A stretch of 58,956 bases of DNA from Glutinoglossum americanum (Eukaryota; Ascomycota; Geoglossomycetes; Geoglossales; Geoglossaceae), in NCBI GenBank assembly GCA_020080175.1, contig JAGHQL010000172.1, forward strand, positions 1-58,956. The letters are read 5' to 3'. This document shows, one piece after another, positions 24,578-36,322 of this stretch. The notes beneath the pieces are model-generated. The model saw only the letters and a list, made by a program, of their open reading frames with translations, did no database searches and had not been told where the DNA came from. A program made the translations under genes and the position numbers. Position 1 is the stretch's first letter, and every line of letters begins with the position of its first letter.

Positions 24578-27500
24578 ATGCATCAACACCCTCGAACGCC
24601 GCCGCCGACGGCTTCTCCGGCTTCTTCACCCTGGACGAATCCTGCTAGAACAAACAATCCGAGAGATCGAACTCGCGAAGGGCATTCGAGAGCAGGATCT
24701 GATGCAGGATTGTACAGCGAACGAGGAGCAGGGCAAGCAACCGGTGACGCTGGACCAACCACCACACAGTCGCCAAATCAGGCCAAGGAAACAAAAGCGA
24801 AGCTCAATCAAATCATTCAGGTGCGTTGGCAGCACTACTCACCACTTGGGACTGTTGGCAGGTGACTAACGTGGTTGTAGAATTATTTCACCAAAGCCGC
24901 TCAGATAGTTATACAGTCGAGAATGGCAGTCCCTCCGGTATACGCGCGAGGAACGGATATCAAGAAAGTCAACAAATGGGTAGGCGGCATAATTTTATTT
25001 ACAATCCCTATTCCCGCTACCTCAGGAGAGCTCATGATGAATCTTTGAGTTATATAATTCTGAGCACTTCGCTTGAGCACCAGCTAATCTCTCTCTTTCC
25101 CGGTCTAGTTTAATGTCGAGCTCGACGAGACAGACGCCTTCCGGGAAGAGCTTCGACTGTGGAAGCTGTGCGACGCCGACGATCCTCGTCCGCCGTCACT
25201 CATCATAGAGACCTTTTTAGACACGGCTGCTCTGACGAACAAAGAAACACTCGTGATTATTGACGAGCAAGGGAAAAGATGGAACGTTGCTGAGGCTTTG
25301 AACGCATCTGACGGCCCCGATGGAAGGGGCAACTCTAAAAGAAAAACCGAAGTGATTTTGGAGCGATGGAGGATAGAACTTGGGGATCCTTTGACGGACT
25401 TTCCATCAGACCTAGCCTCCATCCTTCCTACCGTATATAAGAAGAGTATCGTCTTGTTCCGGTCCCTCTACACTTATTCGAAATTTTTGCCGGCGTGGAA
25501 GTTTGAGAAACGATTGGCGAAACTAAAGCTGAACCGTAGTGCCCTTAGTGTCAACTGCAGGGTCATCAATGGCGACAATTTCCCCGTCTCATCGAAGTGC
25601 GACGGCTTGAATACACCATTGTACGACGGAGCTGGGAAGGTTGTCGAGGAATTCTCGTTTGGAACGATAGATTCGCCCGCCGGACCTTTCACTGTGAAAG
25701 TTTCCTATCGAACCAGCTGCGAATTCAGGGTTGACGACTCTGAGGCGCTACTAAGCTCGCATTTCATAAATCTGGATGAGCACTACTTCCGCCCATCTCT
25801 TGGAGCTCGGGACGATCAGCAATCAGGCTATTTCATGAACGAGAAGGAGGTTGGATCTCTACCCGCAACGAGAAGGGATCTCGAAGACCGGCCTGACCGG
25901 GGCCAAGCGTATGGAAGTCTATCAACCTTCCACCACGTCGCACCACCTACGAGCTCGAGTCCGCTCTCTGCTCTTCGTGCTGCTAGAGAGCTCGGCTCAG
26001 ACTCACCTTCATCTTCTCCGCCACGAAAAGCACTTCCGAGCGCTCGCACCGCGCAGGCGACCAAGGTCCCAATGAAGCCCGGTGAAGGAATTCTTCCCCA
26101 GCGACGACCCTCGGTCTCGTTCCAACCCTTTAAAGCTCCTTCGCTATCCGCCTCCCCGGCAACTCCAGACCAAGCTCCCTCTTCTCCTCGTAACTCAGTA
26201 GGCCGGTTTCCACCACCCAGCATTGCGACACAAGCACGAAATCGGACTTCGATCGGACCGCAATCACCTACACATATTAGAGGTTCACCTGCTCCTCCTG
26301 AGAATGCGATCGCATCCTCTGCGTCAGGGTCACCGAAAGCGGCTCCGATTAGTAGATATGGTAGTAGTTTTGCTCACAGGAGGGCCAAGTTGTCGTCCGG
26401 AGGAACAAGCAAGACCGATGACGACAACAATAGCAGCGGGAAAGGGAGCCTTGCATCTTCTGCAGCTCAGCCGGGCTCAGGAATGCTCATGGAAGGGGGA
26501 CAGGGTGGAAGCTCAGGCTCCGTCCAGACAGATGATGACAACATATCTGATTTTTTGAAGCTACTTGACAAGCAGAAAACTTTGAAGAGCTTCGAAGCCC
26601 CAAGTGATGCGACCAGCGCTGACGCCTCCGCAAGGCGGCCTGTTGCTGCCCTTCACAAGTTCCAGAAGATGAGAGATTCCAACGCCGCACTCTCAGATTC
26701 AATGTCATCGTCCCTACTCCTGCATCGTTCTTCGACTTCCTCAAGCCGTCAATTGTCAAGCGTCCCTACCATGGTCGCGGGGACGTCGACGTCGACGTCT
26801 TCATCACCCGGAAAGCCCATCTCGCCCCATACGCCGCATACTCCCGCAATTCCATCAAGACTGAGCGCCAACTCCATCGCTGAGTACTCGTCGCAACCGA
26901 GTCGGTTCCAAAATCCGCTCTATAGAACGGAATCGAACGCTGAGCGAGGGGTAACAAGTGATGAAGCTGCCCCACAGCTCGGCAACACCGCTCCCCTCGA
27001 CATTCCCACTTCTCCTAGACCTTTCCCGCCCCACAATAGGAGGTCTAGTTCGGCGTCCCAAGAATCTAGACAGATTGCCGTAGAAGATGATGCCAATGAT
27101 ATTTTCCCGTTTGGAATGCGCAGCGCTAGCATGGGTGATGACCGATCCACTTTGGATGATGACCGACCCCCGTTGAGCCTAAGCGCGCTGCTTGGGCTTC
27201 GGGAAGCTTCGGAGCAGGCAATGCCTGCACCTGAAGGACGCGAAAGAACACTTCAACCTGCAGCAAATCTGGAGGATGCCGGTTTGCCCATGGCTAGGCA
27301 AAGATCTACGTCATCTCTCGAGTCCCGCGAAGATGGCACCCAGCTACCAAGAGGATCTACGACAGGATCTGCAAGTTCGCCCTACAGGCCTCGCCTAGCT
27401 GGAAGGACGAGTGGACGGGGTTATACTCCCCCACACACCTCATATTCTAGCCTTCCCGGCGACAGGTTCGGCGGTAGCGGGACATCTGAGAGACCATCCG

Positions 27501-27736
27501 GCGGACGTTACAGCTTCTCCCGGCCAACTAGCCATATTGAAGAAGATGAACCTCTACTCTTTGCGATGAGTGAGATTGGTCATCAATCTCGGCGTAGCCT
27601 GGAAGAAGGTCGGCAAGGAGGCGCCGGAGGAGGGGGAGGAGGAAGCGCTGGACTTGGTGGGGGAGATTCAGCACCGGCGAGGCCTAGGAGGGGCAGCCGA
27701 CCGGGTAGGACAGACGGTGGAAGAGGTGTGTGGTGA
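24578..27736 (+). CDS. ATG13: autophagy protein ATG13
   Basis: Regulatory subunit of the Atg1/ULK1 kinase complex; a TORC1 target that organises the pre-autophagosomal structure. Exons: 24578-24820, 24881-24979, 25109-27736; 2970 bases, 989 residues. After a Pro/Ser-rich leader, the HORMA domain runs from about residue 73 to 300: NQIIQNYFTKAAQIVIQSRM, RGTDIKKVNKWFNVELDE, ETLVIIDEQGKRWNVAEAL, VILERWRIELGD, IVLFRSLYTYSKFLPAW. The remaining 650 or so residues are Ser/Pro-rich and disordered, as expected of the Atg1- and Atg17-binding and phosphorylated region, including DDDNISDFLKLLD and a Gly-rich end. All introns are phase 0 with clear branch sites. Intact. Confidence 0.96.
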
Positions 27737-29200
27737 ACTGCTCCGTTAAATGCAACTTGCGGGGGTAGTCCATTCTTCATATACTTTACAATTCTTCATT
27801 CGGTGGCGTCAATTAAACCCCGGTTCGAAGGGGGTTACTGGTCTGGCGGCTCTTATTACTGGCGTTGTCAAATACGATTCTTCTTTTGTATTTTTGTTTT
27901 CTTTTTTTTTCCCACCCCTTGATACTAGTCAATAGCAGACGTTGGGGCTCGAATGGGATGGAATTTATGAGCGAGCCCCTCAGACTTTCTGGTTCTCTTT
28001 GAAAAGACACATATTTTATCATCGTTACTTAAAGTCGAAAGTCCTGGCGCCCTTTTTTCTCCTGTTGATCGACTCGATAGCAACATGTCAGCGAAACCAT
28101 CGTCAAAATCTCGGGGCATCTCATTTTCTCCTTTTATCGTTAGCAGAGGTTGGAAAGATGGCTCTAAGTTGTTATTCCTCCGTGTGTGCTGAACCCTGTT
28201 CTCTCCCGTCCTGAGCGTGGAGAGAGTTGTCGGCGTTCAGCCTCGCATCCATCATCATCACCGGATTATTACGCTCTGTCCTATTTCCGTCTGGTTCAAC
28301 CCTTGTTCCATGCATGCATGCAGATACGGGATTCTCCACTCTTAGTTTGGGCTCAAGCCTCACTCGAGGTGGGGATAGGTTAGGCCTAGCCCTTTATATT
28401 TATACCGCTACCACTGTTCTTGTATACCGACTGGGGTTTTTCTTCACGGTTGGTTTGTTGGTCGTTTGCTGTTGTGGGCATTTGTCATAGCTTCTTTTCT
28501 TTGAGCTGAGTACTTTTCCCCCTTCATCTCAAGGCTCGTTTGAGACTGGAAGGGACGGTGTTGGTGTATATAAGATAGAATGCACGGGTATAAAGGTCGG
28601 AGTTCGGTTTTGCGGAGAGTAGTGCCCCTGGCCGCGAAGGCGAACAAACCTTTGTTGGGGAAGCCAATTAAATTCTCAGCCTACAATAATTTCCTATGCC
28701 TTTACCGGCTAGAACATGGAGGAAGGGAGAGCGTTGTGAAGGAAAGGCATGAATGGGGGATAATCATCCATGAAGTTATGTTCTACATTAGATATGCGTC
28801 AATAATGTCGCGGGCTATTCCGCAATAGCATTTAGCAATAGTTGAACCAATTCCTATTAAGACATCTCTATGCTTCAGGCGGTTTGATTCACATGAATGG
28901 GTGAGGAGGAATGGGATCGTTGAAAGAGGACATAATTATTTTCACAATTATTTATTCGCCTGAACTACTTTCATTAATTTTGTGCATAATACGACCCACT
29001 TTACGAATACGGGACCATCACAAGGCGACTCTGGCGCGCGATTCGGCCTGGGATTCAAATATGCTACACAGGGCAGAAGAGATAGAACACCTCCCAGAAA
29101 CCTCTTAAGGGAGCCCGAGAACTGAGAGGAACCAAACGGCCTACCGAGTCTAGATGACAAAAACGGAGCCCCCTCTATCTGTGCGGCCAGAGGGTTCAAG
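27737..29200. other. intergenic, ATG13 3' and RAD4 5'
   Basis: About 1.46 kb between two plus-strand genes. Only short, unconserved open frames; pyrimidine-rich tract near 27888-27912. The RAD4 promoter is presumably in the right part. Nothing else recognised. Confidence 0.5.
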
Positions 29201-32200
29201 ATGAGTTGGCGAAGCAGGAGGCCGGCACAGCGAAAGCCTGGAAAAGGTACTGGGGAGCAGGAAGATGTTTTGTCTGACGTTTACAAAGACATGTTGGCCG
29301 AAGTAGCGTCCTCCGAGCCTAGTCGCTTTGGGGATGAAGGACGAAACATCAAAAGGCGGAGAGTCGGTCATGCAAGAGACTCTATTGGGGAGAGACTAGA
29401 GGCGAATGGAAGCCAAGACGAGCTTGAAATCAGGGCAAGGTCGATCACCACGCTGGATGACGATTTCGGGGACTTGTTTGAGGACAGACCCGCACCGCAA
29501 GTTGCCTATAATGACTTCGAAGATTCAGAAGAGAGCGATGTGGACTGGGAGGAGGTAGATCTGAATAACGATAAGAGCGAGAATATACTTGGGTCTGAGG
29601 ATGAGGATGGAGGTAGTGGTGACGAGGGGGGTCTTGACCTGGTCTTACTTGATCCGAAAGGCAATGGGAAAAGATCGAGCATTCCCAAGAGGAGGCCTAT
29701 CACTGCGGCTGAGCGAAAGCTTCGCCTTGAGATTCATAAGATGCACTTGTTGTGCTTGCTTTATCACGTATTCCTTAGGAATAGCTGGTGCAATGATCCA
29801 GAGATACAGGTTAGGCTGTGCTCTTTGTGCTTTACCGATCCGCCATAGTTAGTTCTAACGCGCGTCGCTGACTTCTTTGCGCAAGGCTACGTTGAAACCA
29901 TTATTGGCAAGTCGGACTCTTTCGTTACTGAACTCCGATCCGGAGAAGTCGCAGTTTCAGCGTACGACGCTTTTCACCGCGGGCTTAACAGAGGCGAGCA
30001 CCTTATGGGCTTCAAAATTCAAGATCACTGCCAAGGGGATGAAGAGGGCTGTGTGGGCAGATGATGAGGAAAAATTGAAGAATGTATGTCAGCAAGGAAA
30101 TGCCAAATTGTTGTCATCCGTATGATGTTATGTATCTGGATTGCATGCTTATGCCTGTGATTACCACAGTATAAACTCCCTGAAGATGTTGACCTCCCAA
30201 TGGAAAAGCCAGATTTTCGAGACCATGCACGCAAACTTGAAGGTTCCCGAGATATCGGTGCCCAGCTCTTCTGTGCTCTCCTCCGCTCTGTAGGCGTGGA
30301 AGCACGGCTCGTGTGCTCACTGCAACCACTTCCTTTCAATTTCGTCGCTGCCAAAGGGACGATACTCCGGGAACCCCGGCCCAAGGCTATATACATCGCT
30401 GAAGATAGTCAAGGAAACACCAGCGAGGAAGTCGGCTCCGTTGATGTAAATAACGTGGATGTAAAATATGGATCAGGTTCTGGCCCAAATCAAGGAGCGT
30501 TACCCCAGACGCCTAGGAGGGCAAGAAGGCTATGGCAACCAGATTTTGGGAGTGCAAGCCGTAATTCAGTCAAGGCCCCTCCCGCCCCCAAGAGTGAGTT
30601 TACATTTCATGTGTCTTCCAGACCTCGCTCACGTCACACAGCTCCTCGAGTAAAGCGTATAAGGGAGTCGGCATACCCGGTCTATTGGGTGGAAGCATTT
30701 AACGTGGCACATCAAAGATGGATTCCTGTCGACCCACTCACGACTCACTCGGTGGGGAAGCCTTTCAAGCTTGAGCCGCCAGCCAGTGAACCGGAAAATA
30801 TCATGAGCTACGTTGTGGCATTCGAAGACGCTGGCAATGCGAGAGATATCACCAAAAGATATGCAAAGGCAATCAACGCCAAGACTAGAAAGGCTAGAGT
30901 CGAGGCTACGAGAGGTGGCGATCGGTGGTGGAAGAAGACCATGAGATTTTTCAGACGGGAGTTTTATTTGGTGCGTCTTGCCGCTCTTCGAGGCTGCTCT
31001 CTGTAATTTGGTTTTCCCTGTGGGTTTATTTTGATATAGATTTGCTACAGGACCGAGACCAAGTCGAAGATGCTGAACTTGCAGATCGGGAGGCGCGAGA
31101 AGAGATGCCCCGCAACGTCCAAGACTTCAAAGGCCATCCGTATTATGCACTTGATCGACACTTGAAGAGGAACGAAGTTATTTATCCCGTGCGGGAGGTT
31201 GGAAGGCTTACTACGGGGCCAATGTCTAAAGGGAGAGGTACTGAGCCGATCCGCAGGCGGAGTGATGTCCACGTTGTGAAGAGTGCAGATAGTTGGTACC
31301 GGGCCGGGCGAGATATCAAGGTGTGTGCGCTAAGCCCTACACTAGATAGTGAGCAGGTTCCATATAGTAGTTAAACGGTGAGTATGCTAATGCTGTTCTG
31401 TAGACTGGTCAACAGCCCCTAAAACACATCCAACCTAAGCGCAACAAACCCAACTCCCTTGGTGATGACGAAGAAGGCGATCCCGATGGAGGTACCGGCA
31501 CAGGGCTTTACGCAGAATTTCAAACAGTTGTCTACGAACCCCCACCAGTGGTACGTGGTAGAGTGCCGAAGAATTCTTACGGGAATATCGATATCTATGT
31601 GCCTAGTATGGTTCCAAAGGGTGGATCTCATTTGCCACGTAAGCATATTATCTCTTAAGCCCTGTTTCCTAGTTTTATATAGCTTTGCCCCATGACCGTT
31701 CTCTTCCGCAATATCCAAAATTAAGCTGCGGCATACAGACCCGGACGCCGCTCGGGCTGCCCGTCTCTTGCGCATCGACTACGCAGACGCAGTCACAGGC
31801 TTCGAGTTCAAAGGCCGCCACGGCACAGCCATCATTCGTGGGATCTTGGCCGCAACCGAATACCGCGAGGCGCTAGAGGCGGTCATCCAAGGTTTTACGG
31901 ATGTGAGGGAAGAGGAGGAGGTGGCTAAGAGGAGTATGCGGGCACTGGCTTTCTGGAAGAGGTTCATGGTGGGGCTGAGGATCAGAGAGAGGATTGCGGG
32001 GTATGCAATCCCTGGGGAGGTTGGGGAAGCGGGGGGGAAGAGGCTTGCGGATGGGGAAGCGGAGGAGGGAGGTGAGGATGGTGAACACGGGGGTGGGTTT
32101 TTTCCTGAGAGTGGTGGGGAGAGTATAGCCGAGCCTACCGCCAGGAGGACCTTGCCTCGGAAGAGACAGAGGCGGGAAATATATCAACCTGAAGAATCTG

Positions 32201-32919
32201 ATGAAGAACTCGCGCAGATCAGAGATACAGACATAGCAACTGAGCGAGGTGAGGGCTTTGTCCCTGATGAGCCAACGCAGACGAACGAGCTACAGGACCG
32301 GTACGAGAGAGGCGGAGGCGGATCCACCCGCGAGGAAGACGATACGAGTGCTGCCACTGGGGGAGGTGGCTTTATCCCCGAGGAAGGCAACTCTCTCTTC
32401 GGGGATGGCGGCGGAGGTGGTTTTATCCCAGGGGAAGATGACACGACAGCAGCCGCTGCGGAAGAAGACGGCTTTCTCTCCGACGACGCCGGCGGAGGTG
32501 GTTTTATCCCAGAGGAAGGCGATACCACAGCAATCGCCGCGGAAGCCGACCCTCTCCTCGACGACCCCGACGGAGGTGGTTTTATCCCCAAGAAAGGCAC
32601 CATGGTAACCACCACTACCAAAGAAACCGACTCCCCCTTCGCCACCGCCAACAGAGGCGGCTTCATCCCCAACGATGACCCTCCTCCCAGCAACACCAGC
32701 CCACCCCCCGCCACCACAAACCCCGACGTCCCCCCTAGCGAAGAGAACACAGACGCGCCCACACGAGCCTCCCCGGACGAGGAACCGCGCGGACCTCCCC
32801 AGCGCCGAGCCACCACCCCCGCGGATAGCGATGAAGACGATACGTCCGAGCAGTCGTCCCTCATCTCCCACGACCCCGAGGACGACGACGCGGAGCCAGA
32901 CTGGTTGCTTAGCGACTGA
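29201..32919 (+). CDS. RAD4: nucleotide excision repair damage sensor RAD4/XPC
   Basis: Recognises helix-distorting DNA lesions together with RAD23 and recruits TFIIH. Exons: 29201-29809, 29886-30083, 30170-30970, 31051-31320, 31404-31638, 31739-32919; 3294 bases, 1097 residues. An acidic N-terminus is followed by the transglutaminase-like fold (ASKFKITAKGMKRAVWADDE; EGSRDIGAQLFCALLRSVGV; VYWVEAFNVAHQRWIPVDPL). The beta-hairpin domains follow: DFKGHPYYALDRHLKRNEVI (BHD1), SWYRAGRDIK (BHD2), DYADAVTGFEFKGRHGTAII (BHD3). The C-terminus carries five or six spaced GGGFIP motifs and is longer and more acidic than yeast Rad4. The last acceptor is CATACAG/AC at 31738, which gives SHLPHPDAARAARLL. 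Confidence 0.95.
32350..32680 (+). repeat. spaced GGGFIP repeats at the RAD4 C-terminus
   Basis: Within the last RAD4 exon the motif (G)GGFIP(E/G/K/N) recurs about every 25-30 residues in an acidic, Thr/Ala-rich setting, coded by recurring GGAGGTGG(C/T)TTTATCCC. An upstream GGGFFPE near 32090 looks like another, more diverged member. The spacer lengths vary, so this is a diverged protein-level repeat and not a clean minisatellite. Confidence 0.85.
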
Positions 32920-34175
32920 TCGGCTCCCGGACGGCGGGCAGCCCGGCGTGTATTTCCGTGGCTGCGGCTATACGCGTACCGTAAATGTGAGTTTTTTAAC
33001 TGGTTTGCTATAGTTGCGGGGGTTGTGCGTGCTGCGGAAGGGAAGGGAAGGGGAGGCCCCTCTGCCGGCGTTGTGGATATGCGTATATGCATGGGATTCA
33101 CGTCAGGGGAACGAAAGAGGATAGAAATAAAAAAAACAAATGAGACTTGAAGAGAAATATTTGCTTGTTGGGGTGACTCTGGGTCTGGTTTACGGTGATT
33201 CATTTTTTTTATCATTATTTTTAAACCTCAACTTTCATTCCTCCCCTTCCCAATTTCTGGGGGCCCGCATTGTCCGTGGCGGGTTAGGGGACGTCCCCTT
33301 CCCGGTATAACATCGTGGTTCAACAGTAGCTCTTGGGTAACAATGTCCACCACGATACGACAGGAAAAGTGCAAGGCAAACTTTGTTCTTATTGTAGGGG
33401 GGTGGGTTACACAGGCCCTATTCTAGTTGGATCTCCCCCCTTAAGTACAAGGTTCAACATCACTCATCGCCCATACCCCTCCTGTTCCCCTCCTAAGTCG
33501 AGTAGGCCAAAAAAACCCTTCTCCCAACCTATATTTATTTTCCCCTGTTAGAAGAAAAAGAGCAGCAAAGAAGAAAAAAACAGCCCAGTCCCACCCAGCC
33601 ACCCCATCTTCTGTCGTCCTTGCGTGAATTTTCCCCTATCGTATCATCTGAGCGGCGTTAAGACGCGGCCAGGAGCTGCCCACCGTTCGTTCATACACGC
33701 GGGAAAAAAAAGAAAGTAGAGAGCCCAGGACAGAGAATCTGGGTGGGTTGGTGGAGGGGGTTGTACATAGATACATACACGCACTTGATATCTCCGAGCC
33801 CGTAAAGCTGTACATAAAAAGGGAAAAACGATGGAATTCATAATGCGGGGAGAGAGGAGACAGCGGTATAAGGACAATTGCCGCGCCCCTCCCTCTCCCG
33901 AAAAAAAAAAAAAGCCCTAAGCCCTGCTAAGAATGATATGCCCTAAACCCTCGAAAGTGCAGCAAATTTTTCATGCTTTCACCAGGATAGGCGCCCGTTT
34001 CCCCTTAAAGGGCCCCCCGCACGAGTGTCGTTTGCTTTCAGCAAGTGGTGTTTCTTGCTGGGAATAATGCCTCCCTTTAGAGAGAAAAAAACTATAAGAC
34101 GAAAAGGGGGTGGGGTGCGGGGTGGACGCGCCGAAAGAATGGGAAGAAATGGTGTTGGAGAAAAAAGAGGGAACG
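32920..34175. other. intergenic, convergent 3' ends (RAD4 / YAP1)
   Basis: About 1.26 kb with homopolymer tracts (A run at 33900-33914) and GC-skewed segments. Open frames are short. No gene or RNA recognised; terminators of both genes must lie here. Confidence 0.5.
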
Positions 34176-36322
34176 CTAATGGTTCTTTTGCGGCAGGTGG
34201 GAGACTATCGAGTTGAAGTCCTTCTCGTTAACGACGACGCCGCTTTCGGAACACCGAGCCTTTCTCCTTAGTTCGCTGCATAGATCCTCCAAGTCCACCT
34301 GGCCGTTTGCGACATCGGGCATGGTTTGGAGACGTTCCCTGTTTGAGATGTCGTCTATTAGCCCAAAACCCTCGCCAGAGATATTATCACTAGTGTCAAC
34401 CCCCCAACTCGTCTTTAAAGGCAAGCCAGACGGTGCATCTTTGGGATACGCACAAGGCATCTTGTAAAAGGGGGGGATTTTTTTCTCGACTTACCATATT
34501 TTATTGCAGTTTAGCAGTGATTTTGGATCCTCGCCGGGAACGACTTCATCGTCATCGTCGAATTTGTCGTCGAGTTCCGGGAGAGTGCTTCTCTTGTGGT
34601 CATTGTTGAGAGAATCCCCTAGTTCAGGCAACGCAAAGGCATCGTCGAAGAAGCCTCCAAAATCTGCATCCTGCGTTTCTCGATAATCACCGAAGATGAT
34701 CGGGTCGAAGTTGCCGTTCTGCTGTGACAGCCAATCGATTCCGTTGGCATCGCCAATTGGCGTCTTCAGCACTGATGAAGGAGTGTCTTGCGACTGAGAC
34801 ATAGCACGAGGGACGGGATTGTTAGGATTGCCGCAAGCCATGTTTAGCTTTTCACAGAAAGACATCTCATCTCCTGGTAACGGATGGCAGGTGTACTCTT
34901 CGTTGATGGTGTTTAATGAATTTTCACCGGATTTAGAAGGTGAATTGTTGCCAGCAGGCTCAGGGGTCGTGCCGCATGATGAGTCCAGTCCGTGTTGTGA
35001 TACTGATGATGCGGATGGCGACGTAGAGATAGACTGGTTTGAGCCACCGCTGAGGTGCGGTGTATTACCGATACTAGTTGAACCGTCGTTGCTCCCTTTG
35101 TTGGGAGCAGGATTGGCAGGGCTCGCGGACATGTAATCCAACGAAGAGCTCTTGCTGACAGCTTCGAGAATCGACGGACTGAAGAGACCGACCAACCCCT
35201 CCATGCCATTGCTTCGTGGCACCACCGACGCGGCGCCGTTGGCTCCATTGGACTGTACTTGGCTCTTCGGGCTTGCGCTCCCCGTTGTACTCCCCGTGCT
35301 CAGGGCTTTCTGCACCGCTGGTCTCTCAAGAACGCCGGGGACTTTCGGAGTTGGCAAGGAGCCATTTTTGCTAGGGAACGAGTTACTGCCGAAGGGGTCC
35401 GACGAAGTGGCACCGAATCTGGGAAACTCGAATGAGAAGTTATTGCTGGTGTTTCCGAAGCTATTCCTGGTTAAGTAGGCTGGAAGACCCACACCGCTGA
35501 TGGAGGGAGTACGACTAATACTGCCGCTATTAAGGTGGAGTCTCCTCCGGGACTCTCTCAACTCGGTATGCAGACGTTGAACCTGAGCGCGGAGAAGGCT
35601 ATTCTCGTGGTTGGCTGATTCCGAGGCTTTCTCGAGATCCGCAACCTTCGTCTCGAGGTCTCTAAGATGTTTTTCTTTCCGCTCGCGAAAAGCTCTCTGG
35701 GCAGCTCGATTCTGAGCTTTTCGTTTCTTTATAGCACAATGCATCATCAGTTACAGGCACATTTGTAATTATTTCTTAAGGTGTCTCTGCTTACAGAAGT
35801 AGGCTCAGATGTCAGAGGCTTTCGGCCAGGTTTCTTTGCTGTCTTATCCTCCCCCTCTCTTCTCTTCCCCCCACCTTCGTCATCCTCATTCTCGCCCTCC
35901 AGTAGCTTTCGTTTATCGTGAGTCCCTCCCTCGTCATCCTCCGCCAGTGGCGCTCCGGGAAGACTTCCAATCATCTGGCCTTCCACATCCAAGTCAAAGC
36001 TTCCATCTAGGTCCAAATCATAATCAAGAAATGGGCTATTGTCTAGGTCAGCACCAAAATCGGATGATCCAGGTGTTTGCTGTAGGGGAGAGTCGAATTG
36101 TTGTGAGAAATTCATCGATGTAGGCGTATCTTGAAACGGTTGGGCTGGGCTGCCCAAAGACAAGCTCTTGGGGCGAGAGTGTTGAAGGGATCGAGGAAGT
36201 GAACTAGCATAGCTCCCGTGGCTAGGGTTGTTAGATGACAGAGCAGCGAGTAGGAGATCCTGCTGGTCAGGTGAAAGATAGAGTTCTGGGTTATAGTTAT
36301 CGCTTGGGGATGCTGTCGCCAT
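34176..36322 (-). CDS. YAP1: AP-1 like bZIP oxidative-stress regulator (YAP1/PAP1 family)
   Basis: Redox-regulated transcription factor of antioxidant genes. Exons (minus): 36322-35795, 35726-34495, 34338-34176; 1923 bases, 640 residues. The first exon has an acidic region rich in Asp/Leu. The junction gives SEPTSKRKAQNRAAQRAFRE, the classic basic region with NxxAQxxFR, followed by a leucine zipper (about 177-235). The n-CRD near residue 430 carries clustered cysteines (SSCGTTPEP; YTCHPLPGDEMSFCEKLN; MACGN). The c-CRD in the last exon has LEDLCSELRRKARCSESGVV, which also covers the nuclear export signal in this family. The gene is convergent with RAD4. Retention of the last intron gives a stop right after LLNCNKIW (see findings). 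Confidence 0.96.

Noticed and set aside
31380-31403. Stop codons between RAD4 pieces suggesting a broken gene
   Set aside because: All interruptions lie in clean GT..AG introns, and the exons sum to whole codons with conserved junctions.
32184-33215. 343-residue minus-strand open frame, Ser/Pro-rich
   Set aside because: Antisense to the RAD4 repeat tail; the repeats keep the opposite strand open.
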